Source: an uncultured Oscillospiraceae bacterium
GTDB taxonomy: Bacteria > Bacillota > Clostridia > Oscillospirales > Oscillospiraceae
Length of the DNA stretch: 33,439 nt
Assembly (NCBI GenBank): GCA_949841355.1
Contig: CATKZP010000023.1
Coordinates: 1 to 33,439, forward strand
Reading direction: 5' to 3'
Shown here: one piece after another, positions 24,869 through 32,944 of the stretch
Layout of the letters: each line of letters begins with the position of its first letter
Numbering within the stretch: position 1 is the stretch's first letter
Notes under the pieces: generated by a model
Told to the model about the DNA's origin: nothing
The model's database searches: none
What the model saw: the letters and a program-made list of their open reading frames with translations, nothing else
Position numbers and translations under genes: made by a program

Positions 24869-24901
24869 AAAAAAACCGCCCTGTCCCAATTGACAAGGCG
24901 G
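24869..24901 (-). terminator. Terminator of the 31-aa peptide transcript
   Basis: On the minus strand, CCGCCTTGTC/GACAGGGCGG (10 pairs, one G-U; 24901-24892 with 24885-24876) is followed by seven T. Its stem overlaps the -35 box of the opposing promoter at 24890-24895. Confidence 0.82.
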
Positions 24902-24918
24902 AGATGATTGGATATAAT
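24890..24918 (+). promoter_or_regulatory. Perfect sigma-A promoter for the antisense RNA in the phage cassette
   Basis: TTGACA (24890-24895), 17-bp spacer, TATAAT (24913-24918): 12 of 12. It points against all surrounding phage genes; predicted transcript start near 24925. Confidence 0.9.
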
Positions 24919-24979
24919 AATGACGGAAGGGCGGCTGTCACAAGCGGTCAGCCCTCAACAGCAAGCAAGTTAAAACACG

Positions 24980-25009
24980 CTAGCCGCTTGGGTGCCTCCA
25001 AGCGGCTAG
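24980..25009. repeat. 12-bp hairpin embedding the stop codon of the 31-aa gene
   Basis: CTAGCCGCTTGG (24980-24991) pairs perfectly with CCAAGCGGCTAG (24998-25009) around a 6-nt loop. The minus-strand TAG stop (25008-25006) lies inside the stem. It is present in both convergent RNAs and could seed loop-loop contact between them. Confidence 0.7.
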
Positions 25010-25101
25010 TACGCTTTCTGGGCTGTGCCGGCCATCAGCGCAAACACGATGACAGCCCACACAATGTACCGCAGGACCTGCGCCCCACGTCCATCTCCCA
25101 T
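25006..25101 (-). CDS. 31-aa single-span membrane peptide, putative type I toxin
   Basis: The peptide reads MGDGRGAQVL, then RYIVWAVIVFALMAGTA (one transmembrane helix, about residues 11-27), then QKAY. An ideal ribosome binding site (GAGGAGGTG) lies six bases before the ATG at 25101. It has its own perfect promoter (25270-25243), a 135-nt leader that begins with a strong GC-rich hairpin, and its own terminator (24901-24869). It is therefore a separate transcription unit inside the phage late operon. A predicted antisense RNA covers it. Length, single span, structured leader and antisense partner match type I toxins such as the prophage TxpA and BsrG systems. The sequence itself is not one I recognise. 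A harmless small phage membrane protein is the alternative. Confidence 0.65.
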   Translation of the reverse strand: MGDGRGAQVLRYIVWAVIVFALMAGTAQKAY

Positions 25102-25205
25102 AAGCACCACCTCCTCGGCACAAACTGCGCTGGGCTTCCGCCTGTGGCAAAAGCTCGTCCGGGGAAAAGTGGGCTAACCGCTTTTATGTGTAACAGTGCC
25201 CTTCC

Positions 25206-25242
25206 GGCCCCGCGGCGCAAAGCGCGTCTGCGGGGCCTTTTT
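25206..25242 (+). terminator. Terminator of the antisense RNA
   Basis: GGCCCCGC (25206-25213) pairs with GCGGGGCC (25230-25237), with an inner GCGC-AAA-GCGC, then TTTTT. The T tract abuts the -10 box (25243-25248) of the opposing promoter. On the minus strand the same structure is the 5' hairpin of the peptide mRNA. Confidence 0.88.
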
Positions 25243-25270
25243 ATTATACCACGACACCGCATTTTGTCAA
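25243..25270 (-). promoter_or_regulatory. Perfect sigma-A promoter for the 31-aa peptide
   Basis: On the minus strand TTGACA (25270-25265), 16-bp spacer, TATAAT (25248-25243). The -35 box begins on the base after the stop codon of the 539-aa gene. Predicted start near 25236. Confidence 0.88.
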
Positions 25271-26890
25271 TTACATCTGGATTTCGCTCCCCGTGTATAC
25301 CTCTCTGGTCAGCGAATACACCCGGCATCCTCCGCGCCCGGATAGGCGCAGCCGGAAGTGGTCGCACCGCCGCGGCACGATGGGCAGGTACCAGCTGCGC
25401 TTGGTGTGGGCGTCCAGACTGTGCACCGTCCGCCACTGCCCGTCGCTGTCAAACTGGATGAGAATGTCCACCTGAGCCTCCTCGTCCAGCTCCAGCCGGA
25501 GCAGCAGCTTCCCAATCCCCTTTTCCTGGGGAATGGCCGCCGAACTGCTGGAGGCCCCAGAGTATTCGTAGAAGTCCGCCCACTCCGCGCTCCACGCCAC
25601 CGGTCCCTCCCTGGCGCACCCCTCGGGAATCGTCCGGGCCGTCCCGTCGATCCACAGCGTTCCCTCTCCGTCCAGGAAGTGCAGCGCCCCATCCCAGGCG
25701 AACCCGACCACCTCCCGGCTGTCCTCTCTGTGCCACAGCCCTCTCCGGGTGTCGTAGACAAACAGATGCCAGCCGCCATCCTGATCCGCCATGGATACGA
25801 AATACCGGGTTCCGTCACTGCCGCCCACCGCGTCCCTAAACCGCTGCGCGCCGAAGGGCGCGGCCACACTCTGCGGTATGCCTCCGGTGTAGCCGCACAC
25901 ACCCGTCCGGGCCAGGTAAAACAGCGTCTCCCCCGCGATGGCCACGCTGCCCGCGCTGCCCGTCTCCACGCCCAAGCTGGCGCTGCCCATCACCTGGAAG
26001 TTGGAGGGCCTGCTTCCATACACCTTGTAGATGTGCTCCTCTTTGAAAAATACCGGGTACCCCAGATAGGCGCAGCATCCGGTGAAGTCTCCCACGCTGC
26101 CCACGTCCACCGCGTAGCTGTCCGTGGCCAGGCCGTCAAATACATTCCAGTTAAAAACATCCCCCAGCTTGCAGGCGTAAATGGTATTCCCTTTACAGCC
26201 CCACAGGCGGTTCTCGTTCTCACAGATAAAATCCAGCTCCGGCACGCAGCGCTTGATATCCACGGCGCGCTCGCTGTCCCCCTCCTCGCCAATGACGAAC
26301 GCGTTTTCATAGAAGCGCAGCTCGTCTCCATCAATCTCCCGGATAACGGCGGTCTTGTTGTTTTCCGGGTGGGCGGCGCACCCGGATATCGTCACCGCAT
26401 CCCCCGCCCGGAACCGGGAAGCCCAGTCCGCCCCGGCGGCGTAAATGGTGTTGGCCTTGGCCTCCTCCTGGGCAAACGAGCCGTCCCGGAAGTCCGCCGC
26501 GCCGCTCCACTGCGCCTCCAGCGTCCCGAACTCACCCGTCAGGCGGTTGTAATACGCCCGGTCCGGCAGGATAATCACATACGCGCCCAGGCTGGCAAAG
26601 CGCTTCCGGCAGTCCGTCACGGTGCCGACCCGCTCCCCCCGGGCAAAAAAGCCGTCTCCGTCCACCCAATACAGCCCATCGTGAGCATAGAGCCCGTTTG
26701 GCCTGCCCAGCCTTCCGGCCACCCACCGCGGTCTGCGCGGACTGAGCAGCGGGTAAAGCTCGCCTGTCAGATTTTCCATGTCCCACAGCGCCCCATTGTC
26801 CGCCCCCAGCGTGTGTTCATACCCCGCAAAGGTGGTCTGCCGGTACTTCTGAATGCCGTCCGCGTGGACCATGGAGGGCAGCCCCGCCAT
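25271..26890 (-). CDS. Nozzle-like (beta-propeller) phage tail protein, tentative
   Basis: A 539-aa beta-rich protein with repeated short strands and aromatic turns. The central part reads like propeller blades: DFICENENRLWGCKGNTIY, then LGDVFNWNVFDG, a YLGYPVFFKEEHIYKVYG segment and LFYLARTGVCGYTGG. The pattern of sample value, 'environment' residue and next blade recalls the tail nozzle/needle-hub proteins of short-tailed phages (T7 gp12 or P22 gp10 type). This is a fold-level guess without a search. The C-terminal 120 residues look like an attached beta-sandwich. ATG 26890 overlaps the stop of the 60-aa gene. It is followed directly by the peptide/antisense cassette. Confidence 0.5.
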   Translation of the reverse strand: MAGLPSMVHADGIQKYRQTTFAGYEHTLGADNGALWDMENLTGELYPLLSPRRPRWVAGRLGRPNGLYAHDGLYWVDGDGFFARGERVGTVTDCRKRFASLGAYVIILPDRAYYNRLTGEFGTLEAQWSGAADFRDGSFAQEEAKANTIYAAGADWASRFRAGDAVTISGCAAHPENNKTAVIREIDGDELRFYENAFVIGEEGDSERAVDIKRCVPELDFICENENRLWGCKGNTIYACKLGDVFNWNVFDGLATDSYAVDVGSVGDFTGCCAYLGYPVFFKEEHIYKVYGSRPSNFQVMGSASLGVETGSAGSVAIAGETLFYLARTGVCGYTGGIPQSVAAPFGAQRFRDAVGGSDGTRYFVSMADQDGGWHLFVYDTRRGLWHREDSREVVGFAWDGALHFLDGEGTLWIDGTARTIPEGCAREGPVAWSAEWADFYEYSGASSSSAAIPQEKGIGKLLLRLELDEEAQVDILIQFDSDGQWRTVHSLDAHTKRSWYLPIVPRRCDHFRLRLSGRGGCRVYSLTREVYTGSEIQM

Positions 26891-27072
26891 TACGCCTCGC
26901 CGCCCTTCTGCGCGGGCTCGCCGCGCTCCGCGCGTTCCGCCACGCTGTACGCCGCCCGCAGGCTGGCCCGGGCGGTGGCCATCAGCTCCACCCCGACCCC
27001 GTATACCGGGACCGCGTCCAATGCCTGAAACGCCGTCTCCAGCGCCTGTTTCACCGTCTGCAACTCATTCAC
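26890..27072 (-). CDS. Small helical phage protein (60 aa)
   Basis: A 60-aa protein, mostly one or two amphipathic helices (MNELQTVKQALETAFQAL and ELMATARASLRAAYSVAERAE), with no membrane span. GTG 27072 overlaps the TGA of the tail fibre gene, and its TAA overlaps the ATG of the 539-aa gene, so all three are translationally coupled. Function unknown; a small structural or chaperone protein of the tail is possible. Confidence 0.65.
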   Translation of the reverse strand: MNELQTVKQALETAFQALDAVPVYGVGVELMATARASLRAAYSVAERAERGEPAQKGGEA

Positions 27073-28334
27073 ATCAATAGCCTCCCCTCAATTTCGGCCA
27101 CAGCCTTATCCAAACGTTGAATTCGATCAATGCACATCGGGAGCAGCTCCCCATAGCGCAGGGCGTAGTCATAGCCCTCCCCATCCGGGCGGGGCGATTT
27201 GACGAATCCCGCGAAATCCATATCGGACACCCCGCATTCTGCCATCGCCCGCTCCACGTCCTGAGCGCCCAGTCCCAGGTGCCGCCTCCCGCTCTCTCCG
27301 TCCACGAACAAAAAGCTCATGGGCCGCAGCGCGTCAAACAGCGCGTCATAGCGGGAAAGCCCATACTCCACCTGCTTTTTCACTCTCAGGTCCGAGGTCT
27401 GAATCACAGCGTTGTTGGCATATACGTCGCTCCACCGGTGGGCCGCGTCCCCCAGGCTGGACCCGTTGCGGGACACCAGCGCGCCGCAGGTGTAGATCCT
27501 GTCGTTTGCCTCAATGTAAGTTCCCAGGGAGTCCGCCGCCATATACACCGCGCCGCTGCCGGCCGTCAGGCGCAGCGCCCCGTAGCTGGTCAGGTCCACA
27601 GCGGCGAAAGAGGTCTCGGCCCCCGTGATGGAGATGCGGCCCAGCGCCAATCCATATGCGTTATTTAAATACACATACTGCCCGTACAGGCTGGACACCT
27701 TCACTCGGGCGGCGTCAATCACGCCCGTCTTGATGCACGCCCCGTCAATCACGGTCGTCCCCCCAGCCAGCCCCGCATAGGTCACCATGCCTGTAAATTG
27801 GATGTGCTGGGAGCTGACTGCCACCCCATTGGCCGTCAGGGTGATGGTGGAGCTGTTCTCCCCATTCTGCACGCTCAGCCGCATCCCGTTCACCGTTTGC
27901 ATCAGCTGGGACACATTCCCCTCCGCGTCCTGGATGCGGCTGGACAGGCTCTGCGCCGTCTGCTGAAGCTGGGACAAATTTCCCTTGGTGTCGGAAATTT
28001 GAGATGACAGCGATTAAGCCGTCTGCTGAAGCTGAGACACGTTCCCCTCCGCGTCCTTGATCCGGCTGGACAGGAGCTGGGCAGTCACGTTCAGCTCATG
28101 GATATCACCCTCATCCGCCTCCAGACGGATATACACCGGTTCGGTAATGATTTTCCCGATCTCCTCCAGCCCCGCGTCATTGAAGTTATCCTTGTCCAAA
28201 TTGCACAGGGAATAGCGCAGCTGTTCCAGCAGCATATAGAGATAGCTGGTGATCTGCTCGATTTTTTCCCTATCGCTGGTCTCTTTCGTAAACTGGGGGA
28301 AAGAGGTGTCCGCATTCAGCAAATTAGACGGCAC
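27069..28334 (-). pseudogene. Tail fibre with S74 chaperone domain, interrupted by one in-frame TAA
   Basis: Two reading frames, 28334-28014 (106 aa) and 27977-27069 (302 aa from TTG), are in the same frame and separated only by TAA at 28016-28014. Across the stop a 23-residue coiled-coil repeat continues: SRIKDAEGNVSQLQQTA, [stop]SLSSQISDTKGNLSQLQQTA, QSLSSRIQDAEGNVSQL. The repeat expects Gln at the stop, so a CAA-to-TAA change fits. The N-terminus (SFPQFTKE, SYLYMLLEQLRYSL) is the usual baseplate-attachment start of clostridial phage fibres. The C-terminus is a Peptidase_S74 intramolecular chaperone: SDLRVKKQVEYGL with the catalytic Ser and Lys, then HLGLGAQDVE. Start GTG 28334. The fibre is either dead or depends on read-through or reinitiation. 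Confidence 0.75.
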
Positions 28335-28349
28335 GCCGCATCCCTCCCA

Positions 28350-29621
28350 TCACCCCAGCACCCCCAGCCGGTCCAGCACCGTCAGCGTTCGGCACAGGTC
28401 CTCGGAGACGTTCAGCTCGCCGCCCCCGGTGCCGTTGAGCGCGCCCTTATCCACCGCCTTGCCCACCGCCGCGCGGTAGTAGTCGGGCACATCGTCCAGC
28501 GTCTTGTAATATACCATGTCCTCATCCTCCTCCATTTTATTTTCCTGGGCGGCGTAATCCACCCAGGGCAATTTGCCGTGCTTGGTCCATGTCCGGCTCC
28601 CGGCGGTACCAAAAATCAGTCCATCGCAGACGTTTGCGCAGGTGGAAATCTGCACGCCGCCCTGCCACTTTGGCGTGGCCTCCACCACCATGCCGCCGCC
28701 TACGTATATGCCAATGTGCCCGTCCATCCACACCGCCTCGCCGGGGACGATGGTGAAGAAATCGGTGGACACATCCCAGCAGCAGTCGATCATCTTTTTG
28801 GCGTCATAGTCGGGCACACCGTTGCAGACGTACCCCGCGCCGCCATAGGTCCGGGACAGGTCCCCACACCAACCCCACAAAATGCCCTTGATGAGCCCAA
28901 TACAGTCGAAGAGAAAGCCCTCGTCCCTGATGGCGTAGGCGTAGCGTAGCCACCCCTTGTTGGTCTCCGCGTACCGCCCCTGGGTGGTGGCCCGGGTAAT
29001 CATCTTGTCGTTGGCGGGCCAGCCCCAGGGCCCCAGCATGTAGCTGGTCTTGTAGTTATCAGCGATATCCACCGCCCTGGCGCACAGCTGCGCCGAACTC
29101 ATGACTATCTCCATGTCCGCACCTCCCACAAATTTGTCATAGACCTCCTGCCCCAGCGCCGCTCGCCGGGCGCAGTTGGCCGCGCTCTGATCGGCGGGCC
29201 GCTCGAACTGAAGCAGCACCGCGTCCGACGCCTCCCGGACGCTGGCCGTGGTTCGCAGCTTGTCCCACAGCGATTTAAACACCGTCTGAAGCTCCTGGAG
29301 CAGATACCCGATCTGCACATCCAGATCACCGATGGACCGCCCTCTGGCCTTGGCGTAGGCCAGCAGAGCGGCTTTCCTGCTGGAGTGGGTCCACTGGGCC
29401 AGCCCGTAGCCCGCCCCGTCGGTGACAAACCCGGCGTAGGCCCCGCAGTCCACGGCGGCGGTGTAGTCCGCGTCGCTCATGCCCAGCTTCTTCTCAAAGC
29501 TGTTTTGGAGATTTTTCGGGTTCAGCCCGCTCTCCGCTTTGAGGTTCCCCATCAGCCCCGCCGCCCCCGCCGGGGTGAGCCCGGCGGCAAGCAGCTTGTC
29601 CCAGATCAGGCGCTCATTCAT
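28350..29621 (-). CDS. Three-domain phage endolysin
   Basis: The 423-aa protein has a phage tail-type lysozyme domain first (1-165; GLMGNLKAESGLNPKN with Glu30, and GYGLAQWT). A CHAP/NlpC-P60-like cysteine peptidase or amidase domain follows (about 172-355; FLFDCIGLIKG with Cys240 and WMDGHIGIYVG with His302). Last is a short C-terminal repeat (about 370-423; YYKTLDDVPDYYRAAVGK, LNVSEDLCRTLTVLDRLGV) seen at the end of many clostridial lysins and probably a wall-targeting module. It cuts host peptidoglycan at lysis. ATG 29621 overlaps the end of the holin gene by 8 bp. Confidence 0.85.
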   Translation of the reverse strand: MNERLIWDKLLAAGLTPAGAAGLMGNLKAESGLNPKNLQNSFEKKLGMSDADYTAAVDCGAYAGFVTDGAGYGLAQWTHSSRKAALLAYAKARGRSIGDLDVQIGYLLQELQTVFKSLWDKLRTTASVREASDAVLLQFERPADQSAANCARRAALGQEVYDKFVGGADMEIVMSSAQLCARAVDIADNYKTSYMLGPWGWPANDKMITRATTQGRYAETNKGWLRYAYAIRDEGFLFDCIGLIKGILWGWCGDLSRTYGGAGYVCNGVPDYDAKKMIDCCWDVSTDFFTIVPGEAVWMDGHIGIYVGGGMVVEATPKWQGGVQISTCANVCDGLIFGTAGSRTWTKHGKLPWVDYAAQENKMEEDEDMVYYKTLDDVPDYYRAAVGKAVDKGALNGTGGGELNVSEDLCRTLTVLDRLGVLG

Positions 29622-30090
29622 GGCCGTCTCCGCCCAGCTCCTCCCCGGCCTTGTCCACAGCGCCCTTACTCATGGCCAGCAGCTTGGTCAACCAATTGGG
29701 CACCACCGCGCCCATGGCCACCGCGTTCTCCACGATGCTACCCAGCTCCGTCACGATGTACCACACCAGCACCACCGGGCACACCAGCCCCGCGTACTGG
29801 ATGGGCAGCTCCACCAGCGGCAGGTTGGCCAGCACCAGCGAGAGCAGCAGGTCCGCCCCCGCGGCCACGATGACCACCACGATCATGCCACACTTGTGCC
29901 AGATGCCCTCCCGGGCCTTGCCGCTGGACCACTGCCCCTCCTTGGCCGCCGCCAGGGACCCGGTGAGGTAGTCCAGCGCCATGCACCCGATCCACCCCAC
30001 CACCAGCCACCCAAACCAGCCCCACAGCCCCGTGAGCAGCCCCAGCGCCGCGGCGGCCGCCGCCTTGATCTGATTGATCGTCTTGTCCAT
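29614..30090 (-). CDS. Phage holin, holin_4_1 (toxin secretion/lysis) type
   Basis: A 158-aa membrane protein with a first hydrophobic helix (about 12-38, containing GLLTGLWGWFGWLVVGW), the family's CMALDYLTGSLAAAKEGQWSSGKAREGIWHK core (seen as MALDYLTGSLAAAK then SSGKAREGIWHKCG), and two further spans (about 68-90 and 94-118). It forms holes in the cell membrane that let the endolysin out. The start is ATG behind AAGGAGG. Lysin overlaps its end, so the two are coupled. Confidence 0.87.
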   Translation of the reverse strand: MDKTINQIKAAAAAALGLLTGLWGWFGWLVVGWIGCMALDYLTGSLAAAKEGQWSSGKAREGIWHKCGMIVVVIVAAGADLLLSLVLANLPLVELPIQYAGLVCPVVLVWYIVTELGSIVENAVAMGAVVPNWLTKLLAMSKGAVDKAGEELGGDGHE

Positions 30091-30107
30091 TGTAAAACCT
30101 CCTTATC

Positions 30108-30779
30108 TCATGTGTCCGATTCGGGCTCCGCCCGGGACCAGCCGTACACCCCCGGCTCCCAGACGTTGCCGTCCACGTCGCTCACCCAGCGCACCCCGCC
30201 GTGGGTCACCTGCGCCCCCTGGCCGTACTCGTCCCCGGCGCACAGGGGCTGGGACCACTCCGGCCACTCCTCTTCTGGATCGTGGGTCAGCTTCCACAGG
30301 TTGGGCACGTTCTCCGGCTCCCACCCCGCCTGAGACCTGTGGGGCTGGATGCACCGGTACAGCGCCCCATTCCGCCGCCGCAGCTGACCCGCCTGGTAGT
30401 CCACGTTGGCCGCCCACTCCGAGAACAGCCCCGCGTGCTCCCCGGCGGTGGCCGCGTCGATCTGCCCCGCCTCCGCCATCAGGCAGAAGGCCACCGCCGC
30501 CGCTTCCACGCCGGAGGCCAGCTCGTCCACCCGGGCGGACACCCCGGGCGTCTTATCCGCCGCGCGGTAGTGCCGGTCGATCTCGTACCAGTCGTAGCAG
30601 TTCCCCGCTCGGTCCTCATCGCTTTTCAGTTTGCGCGCCACCCGAAAGCGGTCTGTGACGGTCTCGCCGGGGTACTCCTGCGTCACCTGCTGGAAGCCGG
30701 ACAGCTCGGTGTGGGCCGGACCTTTCACACGAACGGTCTCCCCATCGCCCAGGGTTCCAAATACATATTCGTAATCCAT
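30108..30779 (-). CDS. Phage protein with two carbohydrate-binding (CBM5/12-like) modules
   Basis: The 223-aa protein has an N-terminal beta domain (1-75), a helical linker (80-120; FCLMAEAGQIDAATAGEHAG), then two short modules with the aromatic pattern of chitin-binding CBM5/12: WAANVDYQAGQLRRRNGALY with CIQPHRSQAGWEPENVPNLW, and a second one with AGDEYGQGAQVTHGG and NVWEPGVYGW. Such modules are common in fibre or baseplate-associated proteins beside lysis genes of clostridial phages and probably bind wall sugars. Start ATG after GGAG. Confidence 0.7.
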   Translation of the reverse strand: MDYEYVFGTLGDGETVRVKGPAHTELSGFQQVTQEYPGETVTDRFRVARKLKSDEDRAGNCYDWYEIDRHYRAADKTPGVSARVDELASGVEAAAVAFCLMAEAGQIDAATAGEHAGLFSEWAANVDYQAGQLRRRNGALYRCIQPHRSQAGWEPENVPNLWKLTHDPEEEWPEWSQPLCAGDEYGQGAQVTHGGVRWVSDVDGNVWEPGVYGWSRAEPESDT

Positions 30780-30832
30780 GGTTTTTCTCCTTTACGATGC
30801 GTTGGGGAGTTTCATGATACGTCCAATTCCAT

Positions 30833-32944
30833 TTAAACTTGCACCTTATAACGTTTATCGATAAAGAACGGGCCACTGTATCCACTGAAACCTTCATACA
30901 GTCCTACTGCAATGGCAGCACCATTGCTACCGGTAGTGTAAGCATCTGCAATATATGTGCCAGTGTTGCCCGAAAGTTCGACCACCTCCGATGGATAGAT
31001 AAAACTCGGATCATCTTGATCGTAGCCCCACGCACTAATGATACCGGATGTTTCGGGGGGAGCGGGAATGTTCCTTATGGCAGCCCCTGTAGCTCCATAC
31101 TCATTCGAGAAATTGGCCGGATTGTTATAAGTACAGAATTTTTTCTCAGTTAGAGAAAAAATAATTCCGTCTCTTAATTCTTTGTTATTGCCACCCCATA
31201 TATCCTCGATGTATCGATACTGTATCGGCACATAGCCATCTGTCCCGGAAGCTCTTCCTGTATGGTAAGACATGGAATCAGTTCCACCCGTTTTTAAATT
31301 GTCATTCAGTTTCGAATGTCCAATTCCGATTCTCAGCTCCCCATTCCAGTCCGCATACTCTACAATATATAGAAACCACCATGTTAGCTGCAAAGCATAA
31401 TCCGATTGCCAATATTCCTCTCCCAGCGCGTGAATGTTGTCTCTGTATACGGATAATGTTTTAAGCCATTCTGGATTGACTCCGCTCACAGATTGATACG
31501 AATTCGAGCAAGGATAGCGCCCAATATAAACTACGTCTCGTTCACCTTGGCCATCCTCACGGTCCCGGTGGGCGGGGGAAACCTGGTACCCATCTACAGG
31601 ACCGTCAGCAATCTGTACCCGGAAAGGGAAATGCTGTACTTTTAGCCAATACTTTGGAATAGACACAAGCTCCCCCGCTTGGGCGTCCGTCACACGAACC
31701 ATCCCGGACCACGGCATAAGGTCATCAAAGGGAGAAGAGCCAGCCCCGTCGCCCACCGCCGCCACAGGGTCCACAAACAGCGCCGCCGCGTCTGTTCGAG
31801 ACAGCTTGGTGGACGCGCTCCCGTCCCACTCCACACCGTAGATCATGACAAAGGAGGCCGTCACCGCCGCCGTCCCGCTGGCCGCCAGGTGGTTGGGCCC
31901 TTCGGCCACCGTTACCGTCACCGTGGCCGAGCCGCTGGCCTCTCCCACGCTGGACACCGTTACCGCCGTGCCGGACACGCTCACCGTTACCACGCCGGTA
32001 TCGCTGGACGCGGCGGAGACCGCGCCGTCCCCAGCCCTGGTCACTTGTATCTCCGCCGTGAGATGGTCCTTGTCCAGCGTCACCGACGCCGGGGAAAGGC
32101 TCACGCTGCCCGCCGCTTTGCCGATGGTCCAGACGATAGACTTCGCCCCGGTGGTGCCGTCGCTCCACCGCCAGCTCTCCGTGGGGGTTGCCGTGGCCGC
32201 GTACTCCCCGGCGTTCACCGCCGACGTCACCCCGCCCAGGGTGAGCTGGGCCGGATCATAGTTCTCCAGCTCCAGTGTGATTGCCTCCCCGGTATAGGTG
32301 GGGCTTCCGCTCTGGCGCGGAATAGCCTCGATCACGAGCCGGGCCACCGTGACGGCCACGGAGGCGGAGGCGGTCACACCGTGTTCGGTGTACGTCACCG
32401 CCACCTCCTGGGGGCCGGGGGCGGCAAAGGCTTCCGTGGGCACGGTGTAGCCCGTCGCCGCCTCGGACGCGCCGTCAGAGTAGGCGGCAAGCACCACCAT
32501 GCCCGCAGGGTCAAAGACCTCCCCCGCCCGGTACTCCGTTTTGGCCGGGGGTGTCTCAATGGATATGCCCGTCAGGCGGTGGATCACCGTAATGGCCACG
32601 CTGGCGGCGGCGCTGACGCCCCCTTCCGTGTACCGCACCGTCACCGCTTCCATCCCGTCCTCCAGCGGCCCCGAGGGCTCCACCGCATAGCCTGTGGCGG
32701 CCAGCGTGGCCCCGTTGGAGTACGCGGCGGTCACCACCATCCCCGCGGGGTCGAACCGCTCTCCGGCCAGATAACTGACCTTAGCGGGCGGCGCGGTGAT
32801 CTCAATGGACGAAAGCTCGATGCCACCCCCCTGGAGGCCCCGTATGCGCTCCGGGAAGTCCTTGGCGGGTATGGGCTCCCCGCTGCCCTCCTTCTCCCGG
32901 ATGGCGTCCGCGATGGCCCGCAGATTATCCTCCTGTACGCTCAA
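30833..32944 (-). CDS. Receptor-binding tail protein: Ig-like repeats and C-type-lectin-like tip
   Basis: The 703-aa protein starts at TTG 32944, seven bases after GGGAGG; its TTGA overlaps the stop of the collagen-like gene. It has an N-terminal attachment helix ([14 protein letters not shown]). Two bacterial Ig-like group 3 modules follow, each with a [18 protein letters not shown] strand and an SVAITV/SVAVTV end (about 30-190). Then come further Ig-like sandwiches (to about 375), a linker, and a tip (about 420-703) with [27 protein letters not shown] and [19 protein letters not shown], which is the formylglycine-enzyme/C-type-lectin-like fold used by phage adhesins. The DNA encoding the tip (to about 31690) is much richer in A+T than the rest, suggesting exchange. 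It probably recognises the host surface. Confidence 0.8.
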   Translation of the reverse strand: MSVQEDNLRAIADAIREKEGSGEPIPAKDFPERIRGLQGGGIELSSIEITAPPAKVSYLAGERFDPAGMVVTAAYSNGATLAATGYAVEPSGPLEDGMEAVTVRYTEGGVSAAASVAITVIHRLTGISIETPPAKTEYRAGEVFDPAGMVVLAAYSDGASEAATGYTVPTEAFAAPGPQEVAVTYTEHGVTASASVAVTVARLVIEAIPRQSGSPTYTGEAITLELENYDPAQLTLGGVTSAVNAGEYAATATPTESWRWSDGTTGAKSIVWTIGKAAGSVSLSPASVTLDKDHLTAEIQVTRAGDGAVSAASSDTGVVTVSVSGTAVTVSSVGEASGSATVTVTVAEGPNHLAASGTAAVTASFVMIYGVEWDGSASTKLSRTDAAALFVDPVAAVGDGAGSSPFDDLMPWSGMVRVTDAQAGELVSIPKYWLKVQHFPFRVQIADGPVDGYQVSPAHRDREDGQGERDVVYIGRYPCSNSYQSVSGVNPEWLKTLSVYRDNIHALGEEYWQSDYALQLTWWFLYIVEYADWNGELRIGIGHSKLNDNLKTGGTDSMSYHTGRASGTDGYVPIQYRYIEDIWGGNNKELRDGIIFSLTEKKFCTYNNPANFSNEYGATGAAIRNIPAPPETSGIISAWGYDQDDPSFIYPSEVVELSGNTGTYIADAYTTGSNGAAIAVGLYEGFSGYSGPFFIDKRYKVQV

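Larger units (their letters stand above)
24925..25242 (+). ncRNA. Putative antisense (antitoxin-like) RNA, about 318 nt
   Basis: The unit is bounded by a perfect promoter and by a strong intrinsic terminator (25206-25242). It is complementary to nearly the whole transcript of the 31-aa peptide, including its coding region, ribosome binding site and leader. The 5' end can form an AGGG-GCTG/CAGC-CCT hairpin (24932-24956), and the middle holds the 12-bp hairpin at 24980-25009. No plus-strand reading frame with a ribosome binding site was found. A type I antitoxin is the best reading. Evidence is sequence signals only. Confidence 0.65.

Noticed and set aside
24980..25009. Hairpin as terminator of the 31-aa peptide gene
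   Set aside because: Its downstream T tract is poor and the stop codon lies in the stem; the hairpin at 24869-24901 with seven T is the better terminator.
28014..28016. Recoded stop codon in the phage
   Set aside because: TAA is used as the normal stop in neighbouring phage genes (for example at 25271 and 30833), so a changed genetic code is unlikely.
30833..32944. Diversity-generating retroelement target in the lectin-like tip
   Set aside because: No reverse transcriptase, template repeat or adenine-biased variable repeat is visible in the window; the lectin-like fold alone is not enough.
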